64,000 bases of DNA, taken from the NCBI GenBank assembly GCA_046349875.1, contig JAXMBN010000020.1, positions 44,329-108,328 of the forward strand, read 5' to 3'. Origin of the DNA: JAXMBN01 sp046349875 (GTDB taxonomy: Bacteria > Planctomycetota > Planctomycetia > Pirellulales > Pirellulaceae). Positions 49,431 to 59,387 of the stretch are shown one piece after another (the first letter of the stretch is position 1; the number at the start of each line of letters is the position of its first letter). The notes beneath the pieces were generated by a model, which saw nothing but the letters and a program-made list of their open reading frames with translations, was not told where the DNA came from and did no database searches. The position numbers and the translations under genes are program-made.

Positions 49431-49827
49431 GTAGATCGACCAAAGAACGCTCGATCAAGCATTGCCGCGAGAAACGAATATTGTCGCCAGCGCACGCTCA
49501 TTCCCTCGCGACAAAAGGAAATGGATTGTTACCTACCGACGGCGCGCGCCCGTCGCTCATAACCATCGGAAGTGGATGGCGACACTTCTACGGCTCACGA
49601 TTTGACGCGCATACCAGTTACATAAACTGTTCGGTCTAGGTGAGCGAATCGCGATTTGAGTCCTTTAGGGATCCTGCTTGAGATCTGTTGAATTCTAGCT
49701 ATGCCTAACAGTCCAGTTGCTCGCAATGCTCTGCCGATAGTGATCGTCGGGCGAAAACCATTCACAACAATCGAATGGTTCCTAGCGCCTATCCTAGAGG
49801 ACGAATCGAAACATTGGTGGTGAAGCG
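49431..49827. other. Intergenic region upstream of the TolC-like gene
   Basis: About 400 bases after the terminator with no credible gene or RNA structure seen. It should contain the TolC-like gene's promoter. Confidence 0.4.
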
Positions 49828-51723
49828 ATGGATCGCGAAACACGTATGAAGCGGTGGATGCTTAAAACTTGCTTGTGCTCGGTAGCCTTAACCGGATGTG
49901 CACCAGCTAGTCGATTCAAGGCCTGGAAGGATCAATCCGATATGGCCTACTACCAAAGCTATGCCAATCGCATCGAGTATCCGGATGTGCAAACCTGTAT
50001 CGAAGCTCCGGTAGCGAATGCACCGTTGCCATTGACGATTCAGAATCCAAGCGAACTTCCGACTCAGGAAATCAAGCTCAACGATGCCGTTCGTATGGCG
50101 CTCACCAGCAGCGACATTTTGCGATCGCTGGGTGGAAGTGTCGTGCAAGCTCCGTCGGCACCAACGGTTCTCGATGCTGCTCTGTCGGATTCCAATCCCA
50201 ATGGTGGCGTCGAAGCAGCGTTAGCCGCATTCGATGCTCAGTTGACCACTCAATTCTTCTTGAGCCGAACCGATGTGCCGAACAACGTGTCGTTCGGAGC
50301 TTTCCAACCTGGCGTAGCCTATCAAAAGTTGGGCGAATTCAACTCGGGCGTCAGCAAGGTTACAGCGAACGGTACAAGCTTTGCCTTGCGGCATATTACC
50401 AACTATGACCGAAGCCCCATCGGTGGTGCAGGACGATTGTATTCGAGCGTCTTTACGGGTTCCATTGAAGCAGAAATGAGGCATCCGTTGATGCAAGGCT
50501 CTGGAACCATGTATAACCGCATTGCGGGTCCCACGCGAGCCATCGGGGTTTACAACGGTGTGCTTATCGCTCGCATCAATACCGACATATCTCTTGCCGA
50601 TTTCGAGCAAGGGGTCATTCAACTCATCAACGATGTGGAGACCGCATACTGGGAACTCTACTTCGCCTATCGTTCTCTAGAAGCACAAGTCGAGGGACGC
50701 GAAAATGCGCTCCGTACCTGGCAACGGGTGAACGAGCTTCAAAAAGTAGGGGCTCGCGGGGGTGAAGCCGATGCCGAAGCTCAAGCCCGCTCACAATACT
50801 ATCTTTTTACGTCGCAAGTCAATGATGCACTTGCAGGGACCAATGGTTTGTACGCAGCTGAACAGCGGCTACGATACATCATGGGCCTTCCGCCGAGCGA
50901 TGGGAATCTCTTCAAACCAGTGGACCATCCAACTCAAGCTGAAATCGAATACGATTGGGAATCCGCTTTAGGCTCCGCGTTGACCCATCGTGTTGAAGTT
51001 CGACGACAAAAGTGGACGATCAAACGACGCGAATTAGAACTCGTCGCCGCTCGGCTCAATCGACGTCCACGCCTCGATGCGGTGACTCAGTATCGTTGGC
51101 GAGGTCTCGGTGACCATTTGATCGGTGATCGCGATCCGGTTAACGCTTCGGAAAGTTGGTATCAGAGTCTTTTGGAGGGTGACTATCAGGACTGGCGAGC
51201 AGGGCTTGAGCTTTCCTATCCTGTTGGCTTCCGTCAAGCAAGTGCAGCCGTTCGCTTTGCGCAGCTCAATCTTGCTCGCGAAACCGCCATGCTCAAAGAG
51301 CAAGAGCTTCGCATATCGCATGATTTGAGCAATGCAACGCGTCAAATGGATCGTTCTTACTTGCAAGTTCAAACGAACTTGAATCGCGTCGAAGCCGACA
51401 AGCTTCAAGTGGAAGTGTTACGCAATCGGTAATGAGCGAGGCTTGATCAACATCAGCTTCCTCTTGCAGCGCAACAACAGCTAGCCAATAGCAATAGCAA
51501 CTACTATCGAGCGTTGGTTGATTACTCACTTGCCTTGCGGGACTTCAATCGCCAGAAGGGTTCGCTGCTGTCATACAATCAGGTTCAATTGAGCGAAGCC
51601 GGTTGGCCCGACAAAGCCTACAGCGATGCCTATCAGCGAGGTCGGTTCTTTACGCCTCGCGATTCGGCACCGGTAACGCCCAACCCAGTGAGCCAAGGCG
51701 CTTACAATCCATCGGACTACTAG
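49828..51723 (+). CDS. Outer-membrane efflux (TolC-like) lipoprotein, one frameshift region
   Basis: The outer-membrane channel of the adjacent RND system. A lipoprotein signal (SVALTGC) is followed by the TolC fold of two repeated helical/beta units (EQGVIQLINDVETAYWELYF and later SYPVGFRQASAAVRFAQLNL). The 535 codons up to 51432 are intact. The rest (SFLLQAQQQLANSNSNYY then ALRDFNRQKGSLL, ending AYNPSDY) is read in another frame. Only two slips explain it: an extra A in CGGTAATGAG near 51431 and a missing G in TTGCAGCGCAA near 51473. Restored length is about 630 residues. Start is ATG 49828, or 49846 (MKRWMLK). Confidence 0.87.
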
Positions 51724-51751
51724 CCGGCCCGGCGTGGTGGAATCGTCTATG

Positions 51752-51773
51752 GGGATGAGATGGCACTCATCCC
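51752..51773 (+). repeat. Inverted repeat after the TolC-like gene
   Basis: GGGATGAG and CTCATCCC form an 8-base stem with a 6-base loop, 28 bases after the stop. No T run follows; possible terminator or processing site. Confidence 0.35.
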
Positions 51774-51919
51774 ATCGACGGCCCTGTCCTCAACGGTGCG
51801 AATTCCCATAACGGTGCGTTCGATCGATTTGTCAGGCGTAGTACGGACAACTGGTCGCTCGCGTCGACTTCCATGAGGTAGGATAGAGCAGTTGTCAAAC
51901 TGTTGATGGAGGGGTCGCC

Positions 51920-53344
51920 ATGATCGGATTAAAGCCGGATTCCCTTGGGGCTGGACTTCTGTGCGTCCTTACAGCGGGTGCCGCAGGTGGCATGGGATGG
52001 GGAATCCGCGGACAGTATGGACACGAGACCGGCGCCATGATCGCCGGTCTGTTGGTAGGCCTGGTTCTGGTCCTCTTCTTTGGTTCTCAATCCCCTTCTC
52101 TTTGGTCGACCCGAGCCATAGCAATGGGCCTACTCGCCATCGGTTTCGGTGGTTCGATGACATATGGCCAAACGATTGGGCTTACACAAAACGCGCCCCT
52201 CATCGGCGACGATGAAGCATGGCGTTGGGGGATGCTCGGATTGGCCATCAAAGGTGGCATCTGGATCGGCTTCGCAGGTTGCTTCTTGGGAATGGGTCTT
52301 GGGAATGAGCGTTACCGATGGCATGAGATGTTGCTCATCATGATCTCGCTCGTCTTGCTTCGCATCTTCGGAGTGGGGCTTCTCAATGAACCTTTCGATC
52401 CAGCCAATCAAGTTCTTCCTCGAATCTATTTTTCGGCCGATTGGAAATGGGAACCGGGCGCCGACCTTAAGCCTCGTCGCGAAGTTTGGGGTGGCCTCCT
52501 GGTGGCTCTCATCGGTTTGATGCTCTACGTTGGCATCCTTCGCAAAGACTTCCTCGCATTTGGCATGGGTGCCGCAGGCTTTCTGGGTGGCGCCATGGGA
52601 TTCCCTGCCGGTCAATCACTTCAATCGTACCACGCCTGGCATCCTGAAGCCTTTCGAGAAGGAATCTGGGTTTGGCTCGATCCACTTATGAATTGGTGGA
52701 ACTGCATGGAGACGACGTTTGGGTTCATTATGGGAGCCACTCTGGCGCTAGGACTGTGGCTTCAGCGCGATCAAATCTCCAAAGAACCGTCGGCATCACC
52801 CGAGCTTCCCGATTGGTTAGACGCGGGCCTCATTGTTGCGCACTGCATCCTATTGATCGTTGCAGAGTTCGTATCTCCGTTCGTCAATCAATGGTATGGG
52901 GATGGCCTCATCCTGGCGATTCTTCCCATGGTAGCCGTCGCTGGTGGAAGGTTCAGTCCCTTTCTGGTGATGTTGCCAGTGACCGCGCTCCCCATCGTTG
53001 CCAAGACGATCCGTCAACTCGTTTATAAAGAGGAGCTGTGGGAGGAAACAATGGGATGGACGATTCTCGGTGCGATCCCGATGGCCGTCGTGACCGTGTT
53101 GGCAGTAGGATTGGCTTGGCGAACCATTCGCAACAATGAACCGAGTTCGCTGATTCTTCGCATCAGCCTATTCGTCACCACATGGCTTTACTTCGGGCTC
53201 AATTTTGGGTTCTTCCATGCGCCCTGGCCTTGGGAAGCTTGGACGTCGCGCACTCCTAACGGATTGGTCTACTTTGCGTGTGCTTGTTTGCTGAGCCTTT
53301 TTTCGGTGCTGCCTATTCGCGCCACGCATCTTAGGAATTTCTAA
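51920..53344 (+). CDS. Polytopic membrane protein, unknown function
   Basis: A 474-residue integral membrane protein with roughly eleven to twelve helices. The start is rich in glycine (AGAAGGMGWGIRGQYGHETG), a short motif recurring in planctomycete and verrucomicrobial membrane proteins, and GFPAGQSLQSYHAWHPEAF lies in a loop. There is no transporter signature I can name. It has its own likely promoter region (about 195 bases upstream). Transport or membrane-enzyme function would be a guess. Confidence 0.72.
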   Translation: MIGLKPDSLGAGLLCVLTAGAAGGMGWGIRGQYGHETGAMIAGLLVGLVLVLFFGSQSPSLWSTRAIAMGLLAIGFGGSMTYGQTIGLTQNAPLIGDDEAWRWGMLGLAIKGGIWIGFAGCFLGMGLGNERYRWHEMLLIMISLVLLRIFGVGLLNEPFDPANQVLPRIYFSADWKWEPGADLKPRREVWGGLLVALIGLMLYVGILRKDFLAFGMGAAGFLGGAMGFPAGQSLQSYHAWHPEAFREGIWVWLDPLMNWWNCMETTFGFIMGATLALGLWLQRDQISKEPSASPELPDWLDAGLIVAHCILLIVAEFVSPFVNQWYGDGLILAILPMVAVAGGRFSPFLVMLPVTALPIVAKTIRQLVYKEELWEETMGWTILGAIPMAVVTVLAVGLAWRTIRNNEPSSLILRISLFVTTWLYFGLNFGFFHAPWPWEAWTSRTPNGLVYFACACLLSLFSVLPIRATHLRNF

Positions 53345-53363
53345 AGCTATTGAATAACACACA

Positions 53364-54089
53364 TCAATAGCCGCTTGGAGCCGAACCACGATCAAAATGA
53401 ATCGGTGGTAGCTGCAATTGCTGACGAGCTTCGCCTAGCATTTCGGCGGTTCGACTTGCGCCGACGCGGGTCACGCCCAGTTGCTTGACCTGCACGAGGG
53501 TAGCATAGTCGCGAACGCCACCTGCTGCCTTGACTTGAATCCCTGGCGTCACATGCTGAAGCATCAGCTTGAGATCCTCGATCGTTGCTCCTCCCGTACC
53601 ATAACCCGTGCTCGTCTTGACCCAATCCGCACCGAGCGAGCTACAGATCTCGCAGAGTTTGATCTTCTGCTGTTGATTCAAATAGCAGTTCTCAAAAATG
53701 ACTTTGATCTTGCGCTTCGCCTGATGAGCGATGGCAACGATCTCTCGAATTTCTGCCTGAACATAAGCCCAATCGCCGCTCAGTACCTTGCTGATGTTGA
53801 CGACCATGTCGAGTTCTTGGCATCCATCTGCAACAGCCTGTTCGGCTTCAACGCATTTGATGCGTGTCGTATGTCCACCGTGAGGAAATCCAATCGTGGT
53901 GCTCGGCATAACCGTGCTTCCCGCCAAGAGCTCGGTACAGCGTTTCATGTAGTAGGGCATGATGCATACGCTGGCAACATCGTAGGCCAAAGCGAGTTGG
54001 CATCCTTCCTCGAGCTGCTCGACGGTAAGCGTTGGATTGAGCAACGAATGGTCGATCATCTTGGACAGTTCGGTATAGCTATAAGTCAT
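53364..54089 (-). CDS. deoC: Deoxyribose-phosphate aldolase
   Basis: A 241-residue class I aldolase cleaving 2-deoxyribose 5-phosphate to acetaldehyde and glyceraldehyde 3-phosphate. The Schiff-base Lys is in DWVKTSTGYGTGGAT; the other Lys is in QVKAAGGVRDY. IDHSLLNPT at the start and KVIFENCYL are family segments. ATG 54089 has GAGG 5-6 bases upstream; the longer frame from 54140 is unlikely. It ends in a short inverted repeat (GCTATTGA / TCAATAGC, 53346-53371) shared with the convergent membrane-protein gene. It lies next to ftsY on the same strand. Confidence 0.93.
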   Translation of the reverse strand: MTYSYTELSKMIDHSLLNPTLTVEQLEEGCQLALAYDVASVCIMPYYMKRCTELLAGSTVMPSTTIGFPHGGHTTRIKCVEAEQAVADGCQELDMVVNISKVLSGDWAYVQAEIREIVAIAHQAKRKIKVIFENCYLNQQQKIKLCEICSSLGADWVKTSTGYGTGGATIEDLKLMLQHVTPGIQVKAAGGVRDYATLVQVKQLGVTRVGASRTAEMLGEARQQLQLPPIHFDRGSAPSGY

Positions 54090-54156
54090 CGCAGCCTCAT
54101 TTGAATCGATAAAGAATGTCTTGCTTAGGTCCACATTCAACGCGAGAAAGATGGCC

Positions 54157-55200
54157 TTAGAGAGCGTCTAGGTCCAACAGCGCCTTCGTAAAATCATCCG
54201 GGTCGAACTCGGCCATATCTCCCAGTTGCTCACCCAATCCAACCAATTTCACCGGCAATCCGAATTGTTTTAGAACCGGGATGACAACACCACCTTTAGC
54301 GCTACCATCGAGCTTGGCAAGGACGATCCCCGTGCAACCTGCAGCTTCCGAAAAGCCTTTGGCTTGGCTTAAAGCATTTTGGCCGGCCGTAGCATCGAGC
54401 ACCAATAAGACTTCGTGCGGAGCGCCTTCGATTTGCTTGGAGATCACCCGCCGGATCTTGTCGAGTTGCTGCATTAGATTGACTTGGGTTTGAAGTCGAC
54501 CTGCGGTGTCGAGAATGCAAACGTCATAACCTTCATCGCGAGCTTTCGCCGTAGCTTTGAAGGCAACCGTTCCTGGATCGCCACCTTGTTCGCCCAAGAC
54601 GATGTCGCACCCAATGCGTTCGGACCAAATCTTAAGCTGTTGCACCGCAGCAGCGCGAAAGGTATCGCCCGCTCCGAGTAGAACTTTGTGTCCCTGCTGG
54701 GTCAAACGATACGCTAGTTTGGCGATGGAAGTCGTCTTTCCCGAGCCGTTCACGCCCACCACCAAGATAACGGTGGGGCCGCTAGGAGCCATCGTCAATG
54801 GTGATTTGCTCTTTTGAAGGGAATCGCGAATCTCTTCGCGGATCAACTCGAGAATTTCGTTCAACTCAACTTTGCGAGCTCGATAATCACGGCCGATCCG
54901 TTCGCGAATTTGATTCGCAACGCCGCTTCCCATATCGCTCTTGATCAATACGGCGAAGAGGTCTCGCAAGAAGTCGTCGTCGACCAACCGACCTTCATTC
55001 TTCCAAAGGTCGCGAATGTCGGTATTCAACCATTGATGCGTCTTGGATAACGCCCCACGAAGCTTCTGAAAGAAGCCTCCTTTGGACGATGCGTCATCAC
55101 TTCCACTCGAATCTGCGGAGGTGTTGGGATCCTGAGAAGGGGTGTCGGTTCCTTCCGAGGCTTTGGTGGTTTCGTTCGTTTTCTTGCGCCAAAAGACCAT
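54157..55200 (-). CDS. ftsY: Signal recognition particle receptor
   Basis: A 347-residue SRP GTPase that receives ribosome-nascent chain complexes at the membrane. A short acidic Ser-rich N-terminal A domain (about 40 residues) precedes the helical N domain and the G domain. G motifs: GVNGSGKTTSIAKLA, DTFRAAA, LDTAGRLQTQ and LAKLDGSAKGG. The closing helix GEQLGDMAEFDPDDFTKALL is the family C-terminus. The ABC-F gene lies 4 bases upstream, so the two are co-transcribed. Confidence 0.96.
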   Translation of the reverse strand: MVFWRKKTNETTKASEGTDTPSQDPNTSADSSGSDDASSKGGFFQKLRGALSKTHQWLNTDIRDLWKNEGRLVDDDFLRDLFAVLIKSDMGSGVANQIRERIGRDYRARKVELNEILELIREEIRDSLQKSKSPLTMAPSGPTVILVVGVNGSGKTTSIAKLAYRLTQQGHKVLLGAGDTFRAAAVQQLKIWSERIGCDIVLGEQGGDPGTVAFKATAKARDEGYDVCILDTAGRLQTQVNLMQQLDKIRRVISKQIEGAPHEVLLVLDATAGQNALSQAKGFSEAAGCTGIVLAKLDGSAKGGVVIPVLKQFGLPVKLVGLGEQLGDMAEFDPDDFTKALLDLDAL

Positions 55201-55204
55201 AGAA

Positions 55205-57139
55205 CTATCCGTTTAACTCCAAAGCTTCTTCATAGTGTTCGTAAAGAGTCTGCAATTGCAATTCGGTTTCTTGGATTGCATTGTGCAGTCGTTTGATCCT
55301 TGGCCCATCGCGAAGCACTTCCGGTTGCATGATCTCAGCTTGCATCTGCCCCAACTTCATTTCCACATCCAAGATTTCAGCTTCTAACTGTTCTGGCTTG
55401 CGATAGGGAAACTTGCGTTTCTTCTTTTCCGTTGGAGTCGAAGAGGATTTCGCATCGGCCGATGGCTTCGCAGTTGATTTGCTGTCGGGTGCTCTACTTG
55501 TTGTAGTTCCCCAAGCACCACCGCGATCTTGGATCGCAAGGCCTTCGCGTATCCAGTGGCGATAGTCTTCGTAGTTGCCATGGATCACCGAAGCTTCGCC
55601 GCCACGCAGAATGAGAATGTGATCGGCCACGGCATTGACGAGATAGCGGTCGTGGGTCACCAGTAAAACGGTCCCATCAAAATTGCGGATCGCCGTTTCC
55701 AAGGCTTCACGCGACCACAGATCCAAGTGGTTCGTCGGTTCGTCCAAGATCAGGAAATTCGCTTCCAAGGCGGCGAGCAAAGCGAGCATCGTGCGGTTGC
55801 GTTCACCCCCGCTCAATAGTTTCAACGGCTTGAGAGCCATATCACCTTGGATTCCGAAGCTCGCCAGAATGTTGCGTCGTTCCAAGTCATTGCGATCCTT
55901 GTGCGCGACACGAATCGCTTCCACCGGAGTGCTATCCAATTGAAGATGACTCAACAATTGATCGAAGTATCCGATCTTCACGCCCGATCCCAATTCGACT
56001 TTACCATCATCAAAAGGTTCATTGCCCAGCAAGCATCGGAGCAGGGTGGTCTTCCCCGCGCCATTGCTCCCCAGAATGGCCCAACGATCACCACGTTCGA
56101 TCTGAAAGTGGAGTCGCTGAAAGAGGCGAAGTGATCCATAGGCTTTCGAAGCCTTATCGCAACGTAGGACCAAATCACCTGTCCGAGTCGATTCAGGAAA
56201 ATGAAATCGCGGTGTTACGATTTCACGAGGCCTTTCTACGCGTTCGATTCGTTCAAGCTTTTTGCGACGATCTTCGGCTTGAATACTCTTTTGCCCAGCG
56301 TGATTGCGGCGGACAAAGTCTTCGAGCTTTTCGATTTCTTGCTGCTGACGTTCGTAGGTGCGGCGTTGAACTTCGAGACGTTCGGATTTTTGACGTACAT
56401 AGGCCGTGTAATTGCCTTTGAATCGATCGATTTTTCCATCGACCAATTCGAGCACTTGCTGCGCGACGCAATCGAGAAAGTAACGATCGTGGCTGACGAC
56501 TAGAATTGCAGAGGACGAAGCTGCCAGCGTTTGCTCGAGCCATTCCGTCGTTTCGACGTCGATATGGTTGTTGGGTTCATCGAGAATCAGCAAATCGGGT
56601 TGGCCGATCAATACGCATGCCAACAGCAGGCGGTTGCGTTGACCGCCACTTAGTTTCTCGATAGCCATGGGCCACATCGGTCGATCGAAGCCCATGCCTT
56701 CCAATACGCGATGGACTTGGTGCTCCCAGTTGTAAGCATCTCTCTGATGGATTTCGACTTGGAGCTTATCGAATTGCTCCATCAAGGATTGATGCTCTTT
56801 TCCTTCGGTCGACTCTGCGAGCCTAGCTGTCAACTCTTCGGATCGACTAACAAGCTGAGTAAGATCACCAGCGGCTCGGCATGCTTCACTCCAGACCGTT
56901 GCTCCTTGAGGAAACTTAACGTGCTGTTGAACGTAACCCACTTTGACCTTAGGTCCGATACCGATCGTTCCGGAATCAGGGGAAAGCTCACCGGTAAGAA
57001 TCTTCAGTAACGTACTCTTGCCGGCACCGTTCGGTCCGACCAACGCAACGTGTTCGCCAGCGCGCAGTTCGAGATCCACCGAGTCTAAGACAGTTCGATC
57101 CTCGAAGGTCTTGGAAACACCTTGAATTTGCAATAGCAC
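55205..57139 (-). CDS. ABC-F family ATP-binding protein (Uup/EttA-like)
   Basis: A 644-residue soluble protein with two ABC ATPase domains joined by a charged linker, as in ribosome-associated ABC-F factors. NBD1: Walker A VGPNGAGKSTL, signature LSGGQRNRLLLA and Walker B LLILDEP, with NNH where TNH is usual. NBD2: GSNGAGKTTLL, LSGGERNRTMLA and LILDEPTNHLD. The linker YERQQQEIEKLEDFVRR is the interdomain arm. A C-terminal Lys-rich coiled coil (about residues 560-644) fits Uup. The start is GTG 57139. Confidence 0.92.
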   Translation of the reverse strand: MLLQIQGVSKTFEDRTVLDSVDLELRAGEHVALVGPNGAGKSTLLKILTGELSPDSGTIGIGPKVKVGYVQQHVKFPQGATVWSEACRAAGDLTQLVSRSEELTARLAESTEGKEHQSLMEQFDKLQVEIHQRDAYNWEHQVHRVLEGMGFDRPMWPMAIEKLSGGQRNRLLLACVLIGQPDLLILDEPNNHIDVETTEWLEQTLAASSSAILVVSHDRYFLDCVAQQVLELVDGKIDRFKGNYTAYVRQKSERLEVQRRTYERQQQEIEKLEDFVRRNHAGQKSIQAEDRRKKLERIERVERPREIVTPRFHFPESTRTGDLVLRCDKASKAYGSLRLFQRLHFQIERGDRWAILGSNGAGKTTLLRCLLGNEPFDDGKVELGSGVKIGYFDQLLSHLQLDSTPVEAIRVAHKDRNDLERRNILASFGIQGDMALKPLKLLSGGERNRTMLALLAALEANFLILDEPTNHLDLWSREALETAIRNFDGTVLLVTHDRYLVNAVADHILILRGGEASVIHGNYEDYRHWIREGLAIQDRGGAWGTTTSRAPDSKSTAKPSADAKSSSTPTEKKKRKFPYRKPEQLEAEILDVEMKLGQMQAEIMQPEVLRDGPRIKRLHNAIQETELQLQTLYEHYEEALELNG

Positions 57140-57507
57140 GGATCAACAGCCCTTCTAGAACCTTTCAGGTAGGCGCGAATGCCCAGAACGTCGTGGTCTT
57201 TGATTTACGGGGGAAGGCGAGCGACCAGGCCACCCCTCCGGGAAAGACTCCAAATTGTATCGATCCCCCGCCATTCGACCAAGTCGCGCGGCTCGACCTT
57301 CGAGTCCGATTCCCCTTGCAAAAGAGCTCATCGGTAGTCGCGCAAGGTGGGGAATTTGCCGGAAAAGTTGGGGATTCCCGCTTTCATCCCAACAGAAACA
57401 TCGATTGGCGATCCAAACACCTCGAAAACCCTGGACACCCCCATGGGAATCGCGATACTGAACGGTTTCGCCTCCTCCAGACGACCACCGACCGATTCGA
57501 AACCAAA
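57140..57507. other. Region between divergent ABC-F and mtnB genes
   Basis: 368 bases. The mtnB frame is open upstream to 57193 but this part has no protein character. A TTCGAGTCC tRNA-like string near 57299 is not flanked by a matching stem, so I do not call a tRNA. Promoters for both genes are expected here. Confidence 0.4.
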
Positions 57508-58152
57508 ATGACCGTGGATCCGCTACTCGCTCCCCATCTATCTAGTATCGAGGCTCTGCAAAGGGCGGGAAACCAGTTCTGGACGCGAGGATGGTCGCTG
57601 GGAACATCAAGCAACTATAGCGTGGTTATCGATCGCGATCCGTTGCGGATACTGGTCACTGCCAGTGGCAAAGACAAAGGCCATCTGGGGCTCAATGACT
57701 TCGTGATTGTCGATGAAGCCGGCAAACCCTCACCAGCGGAACAACCCAAGTCGAGCGCTGAAACTTTATTACACTGTTCGATCGCCAAACATCGAGGTGC
57801 GGGCTCCATTCTCCATACCCACAGTGTTTGGGGAACGATCCTATCCAATCACTTCTTCCCCAATCATGGAATTCGGATCGAAGGCTTTGAATTCTTGAAA
57901 GGGTTGGAGGGAATCGGCACGCACCAAACGTCGATCTGGGTCCCCATTTTTGAGAACACTCAAGATATTCCGGCACTTCAGGCCGAAGTCGAGGCTTACT
58001 GGAATGCTCATCCAGACCAAGCCTGTTATGGATATCTCATTCGGCGACACGGCATGTACACCTGGGGTAAGGACGTCGCTGCCGCCGTTCGGCATATCGA
58101 AGTGCTTGAGTTCCTGTTGGAATGTCTCGGGCGCCAAATGTCGCTCCCCTAA
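57508..58152 (+). CDS. mtnB: Methylthioribulose-1-phosphate dehydratase
   Basis: A 214-residue class II aldolase-fold enzyme of the methionine salvage pathway. The zinc ligands are in SILHTHSVWG and YLIRRHGMYTWG; GWSLGTSSNYSV and FEFLKGLEGIGTH are MtnB segments (the last distinguishes it from sugar aldolases). ATG 57508 is the first start matching the family N-terminus. mtnD and mtnC follow on the same strand after one interposed gene. Confidence 0.93.
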   Translation: MTVDPLLAPHLSSIEALQRAGNQFWTRGWSLGTSSNYSVVIDRDPLRILVTASGKDKGHLGLNDFVIVDEAGKPSPAEQPKSSAETLLHCSIAKHRGAGSILHTHSVWGTILSNHFFPNHGIRIEGFEFLKGLEGIGTHQTSIWVPIFENTQDIPALQAEVEAYWNAHPDQACYGYLIRRHGMYTWGKDVAAAVRHIEVLEFLLECLGRQMSLP

Positions 58153-58295
58153 ACAGATGAGAAAGTACCATTTCCACCCCGGAAACTACTGGCTTTCGAT
58201 TGATGGAATCGATTCCAAACCTTACCTTTGAGTAGATCGTATTTACTATTTACCTCTCACTTACCTCACGTTTCTTTACGAAAGCTTTTTGAACC

Positions 58296-58742
58296 ATGGC
58301 CGATGCATCCGCTCCTAAAAGTGGCATGTCGATCCCTTTCTTTGTAACCCTGCTCCTCGTCGCTGTCGGAATTTATTTTGGCGGAAAGACATTGGTGTCC
58401 TATCAAGCTCGGGTGGAACTCGAAAAGGAAATGTCGGAGCGGACCAAGCCCAACGACGAAGCTTACTTCAAAAAGCATTACGGCGATGAAGTCATCGAAA
58501 AGCGCGAAGGATCCAAGCGTCCAGAGGCTGCTGGCGTTGGCGGTGCTGCCGCTCAACCTGCTAAGCCAGAACCCAAGCAAGAAGCCCCGGTAAGCGAGGC
58601 AAAACCCGAAGAAGGCAAAACGACAGAAGCCAAGCCTGAGGAAGCAAAGCCAGAAGGCGCTGCCGCTGAAAAGGCTACTGAAACTCCAAAGTCCGATGCG
58701 CCTGCTGCGGGGGACAAGCCTGCAGAACCTCCCAAGAACTAG
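58296..58742 (+). CDS. Single-span membrane protein with Lys/Glu/Ala/Pro-rich tail, unknown function
   Basis: A 148-residue protein with one N-terminal membrane helix (IPFFVTLLLVAVGIYFGGKT), a charged stretch to about residue 75 and a low-complexity tail of repeated EAKPEE/PAKPE/PEGAA units (about 75-148). Such tails occur in periplasm-spanning or cell-wall-linked proteins, but it has no recognised domain. It lies 143 bases after mtnB and 50 before mtnD, between methionine-salvage genes. Confidence 0.72.
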   Translation: MADASAPKSGMSIPFFVTLLLVAVGIYFGGKTLVSYQARVELEKEMSERTKPNDEAYFKKHYGDEVIEKREGSKRPEAAGVGGAAAQPAKPEPKQEAPVSEAKPEEGKTTEAKPEEAKPEGAAAEKATETPKSDAPAAGDKPAEPPKN

Positions 58743-58792
58743 CTCATCGTTCAACCTTCCAATTGTCCCCTTTCCTCTCGAGGAGTTCCCTT

Positions 58793-59371
58793 ATGGCTCG
58801 CGTATTCATTCCTTCGCAAAACAAGTGGATTGATTCCGTAGAAGAGATTCAGCAATTCCTCGAGCCATTTGGTATTTGGTATGAGCATTGGGCGACCGAT
58901 GGCCGCCTTCCTGCCGATCCAAGTGACCAAGAAATACTGTCGACCTACGAGCCCGAGATCGAACGACTCAAGGTTCGTGGTGGATTCGTCACAGCAGACG
59001 TCATCAATGTGCAACCCACGACTCCCAATCTCGATGCGATGCTGCAAAAGTTCAACAAAGAGCATACGCACGATGAAGATGAAGTTCGCTTCACCGTATC
59101 GGGACGCGGTCTCTTTCACATCCATCCCGAACAAGGCCCCGTATTTGCCGTGGAAGTGGAAGGTGGCGATTTGATCAATGTGCCGCGCGGGACCAAACAT
59201 TGGTTCAATCTATGCGATGATCGTCAAATCCGTTGCATTCGATTGTTCCAAGACCCGGCAGGTTGGACGCCTCACTACGTCGAGCAAAGTGTCCATTCGG
59301 AATACCAACCACTTTGCTTCGGCCCAAGCTACGTTGGAGGCAAACGCGTTTCGTCCGTGATCGAACTGTAA
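58793..59371 (+). CDS. mtnD: Acireductone dioxygenase
   Basis: A 192-residue cupin enzyme that oxidises acireductone to the keto acid of methionine and formate (iron form). The metal ligands are in EHTHDEDEVRF (two His and a Glu) and the fourth His is in GTKHWFNL. GAGGAG lies 8 bases before ATG 58793; the frame extends to 58763 but has no better start. mtnC follows 16 bases later. Confidence 0.95.
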   Translation: MARVFIPSQNKWIDSVEEIQQFLEPFGIWYEHWATDGRLPADPSDQEILSTYEPEIERLKVRGGFVTADVINVQPTTPNLDAMLQKFNKEHTHDEDEVRFTVSGRGLFHIHPEQGPVFAVEVEGGDLINVPRGTKHWFNLCDDRQIRCIRLFQDPAGWTPHYVEQSVHSEYQPLCFGPSYVGGKRVSSVIEL

Positions 59372-59387
59372 AGCTGGTGATCGAACT

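Noticed and set aside
57290..57310. tRNA-like TTCGAGTCC string upstream of mtnB
   Set aside because: No flanking complementary T-stem and no acceptor stem, so not a tRNA.
57193..57507. 105-codon N-terminal extension of mtnB
   Set aside because: No protein character; MtnB homology starts at ATG 57508.
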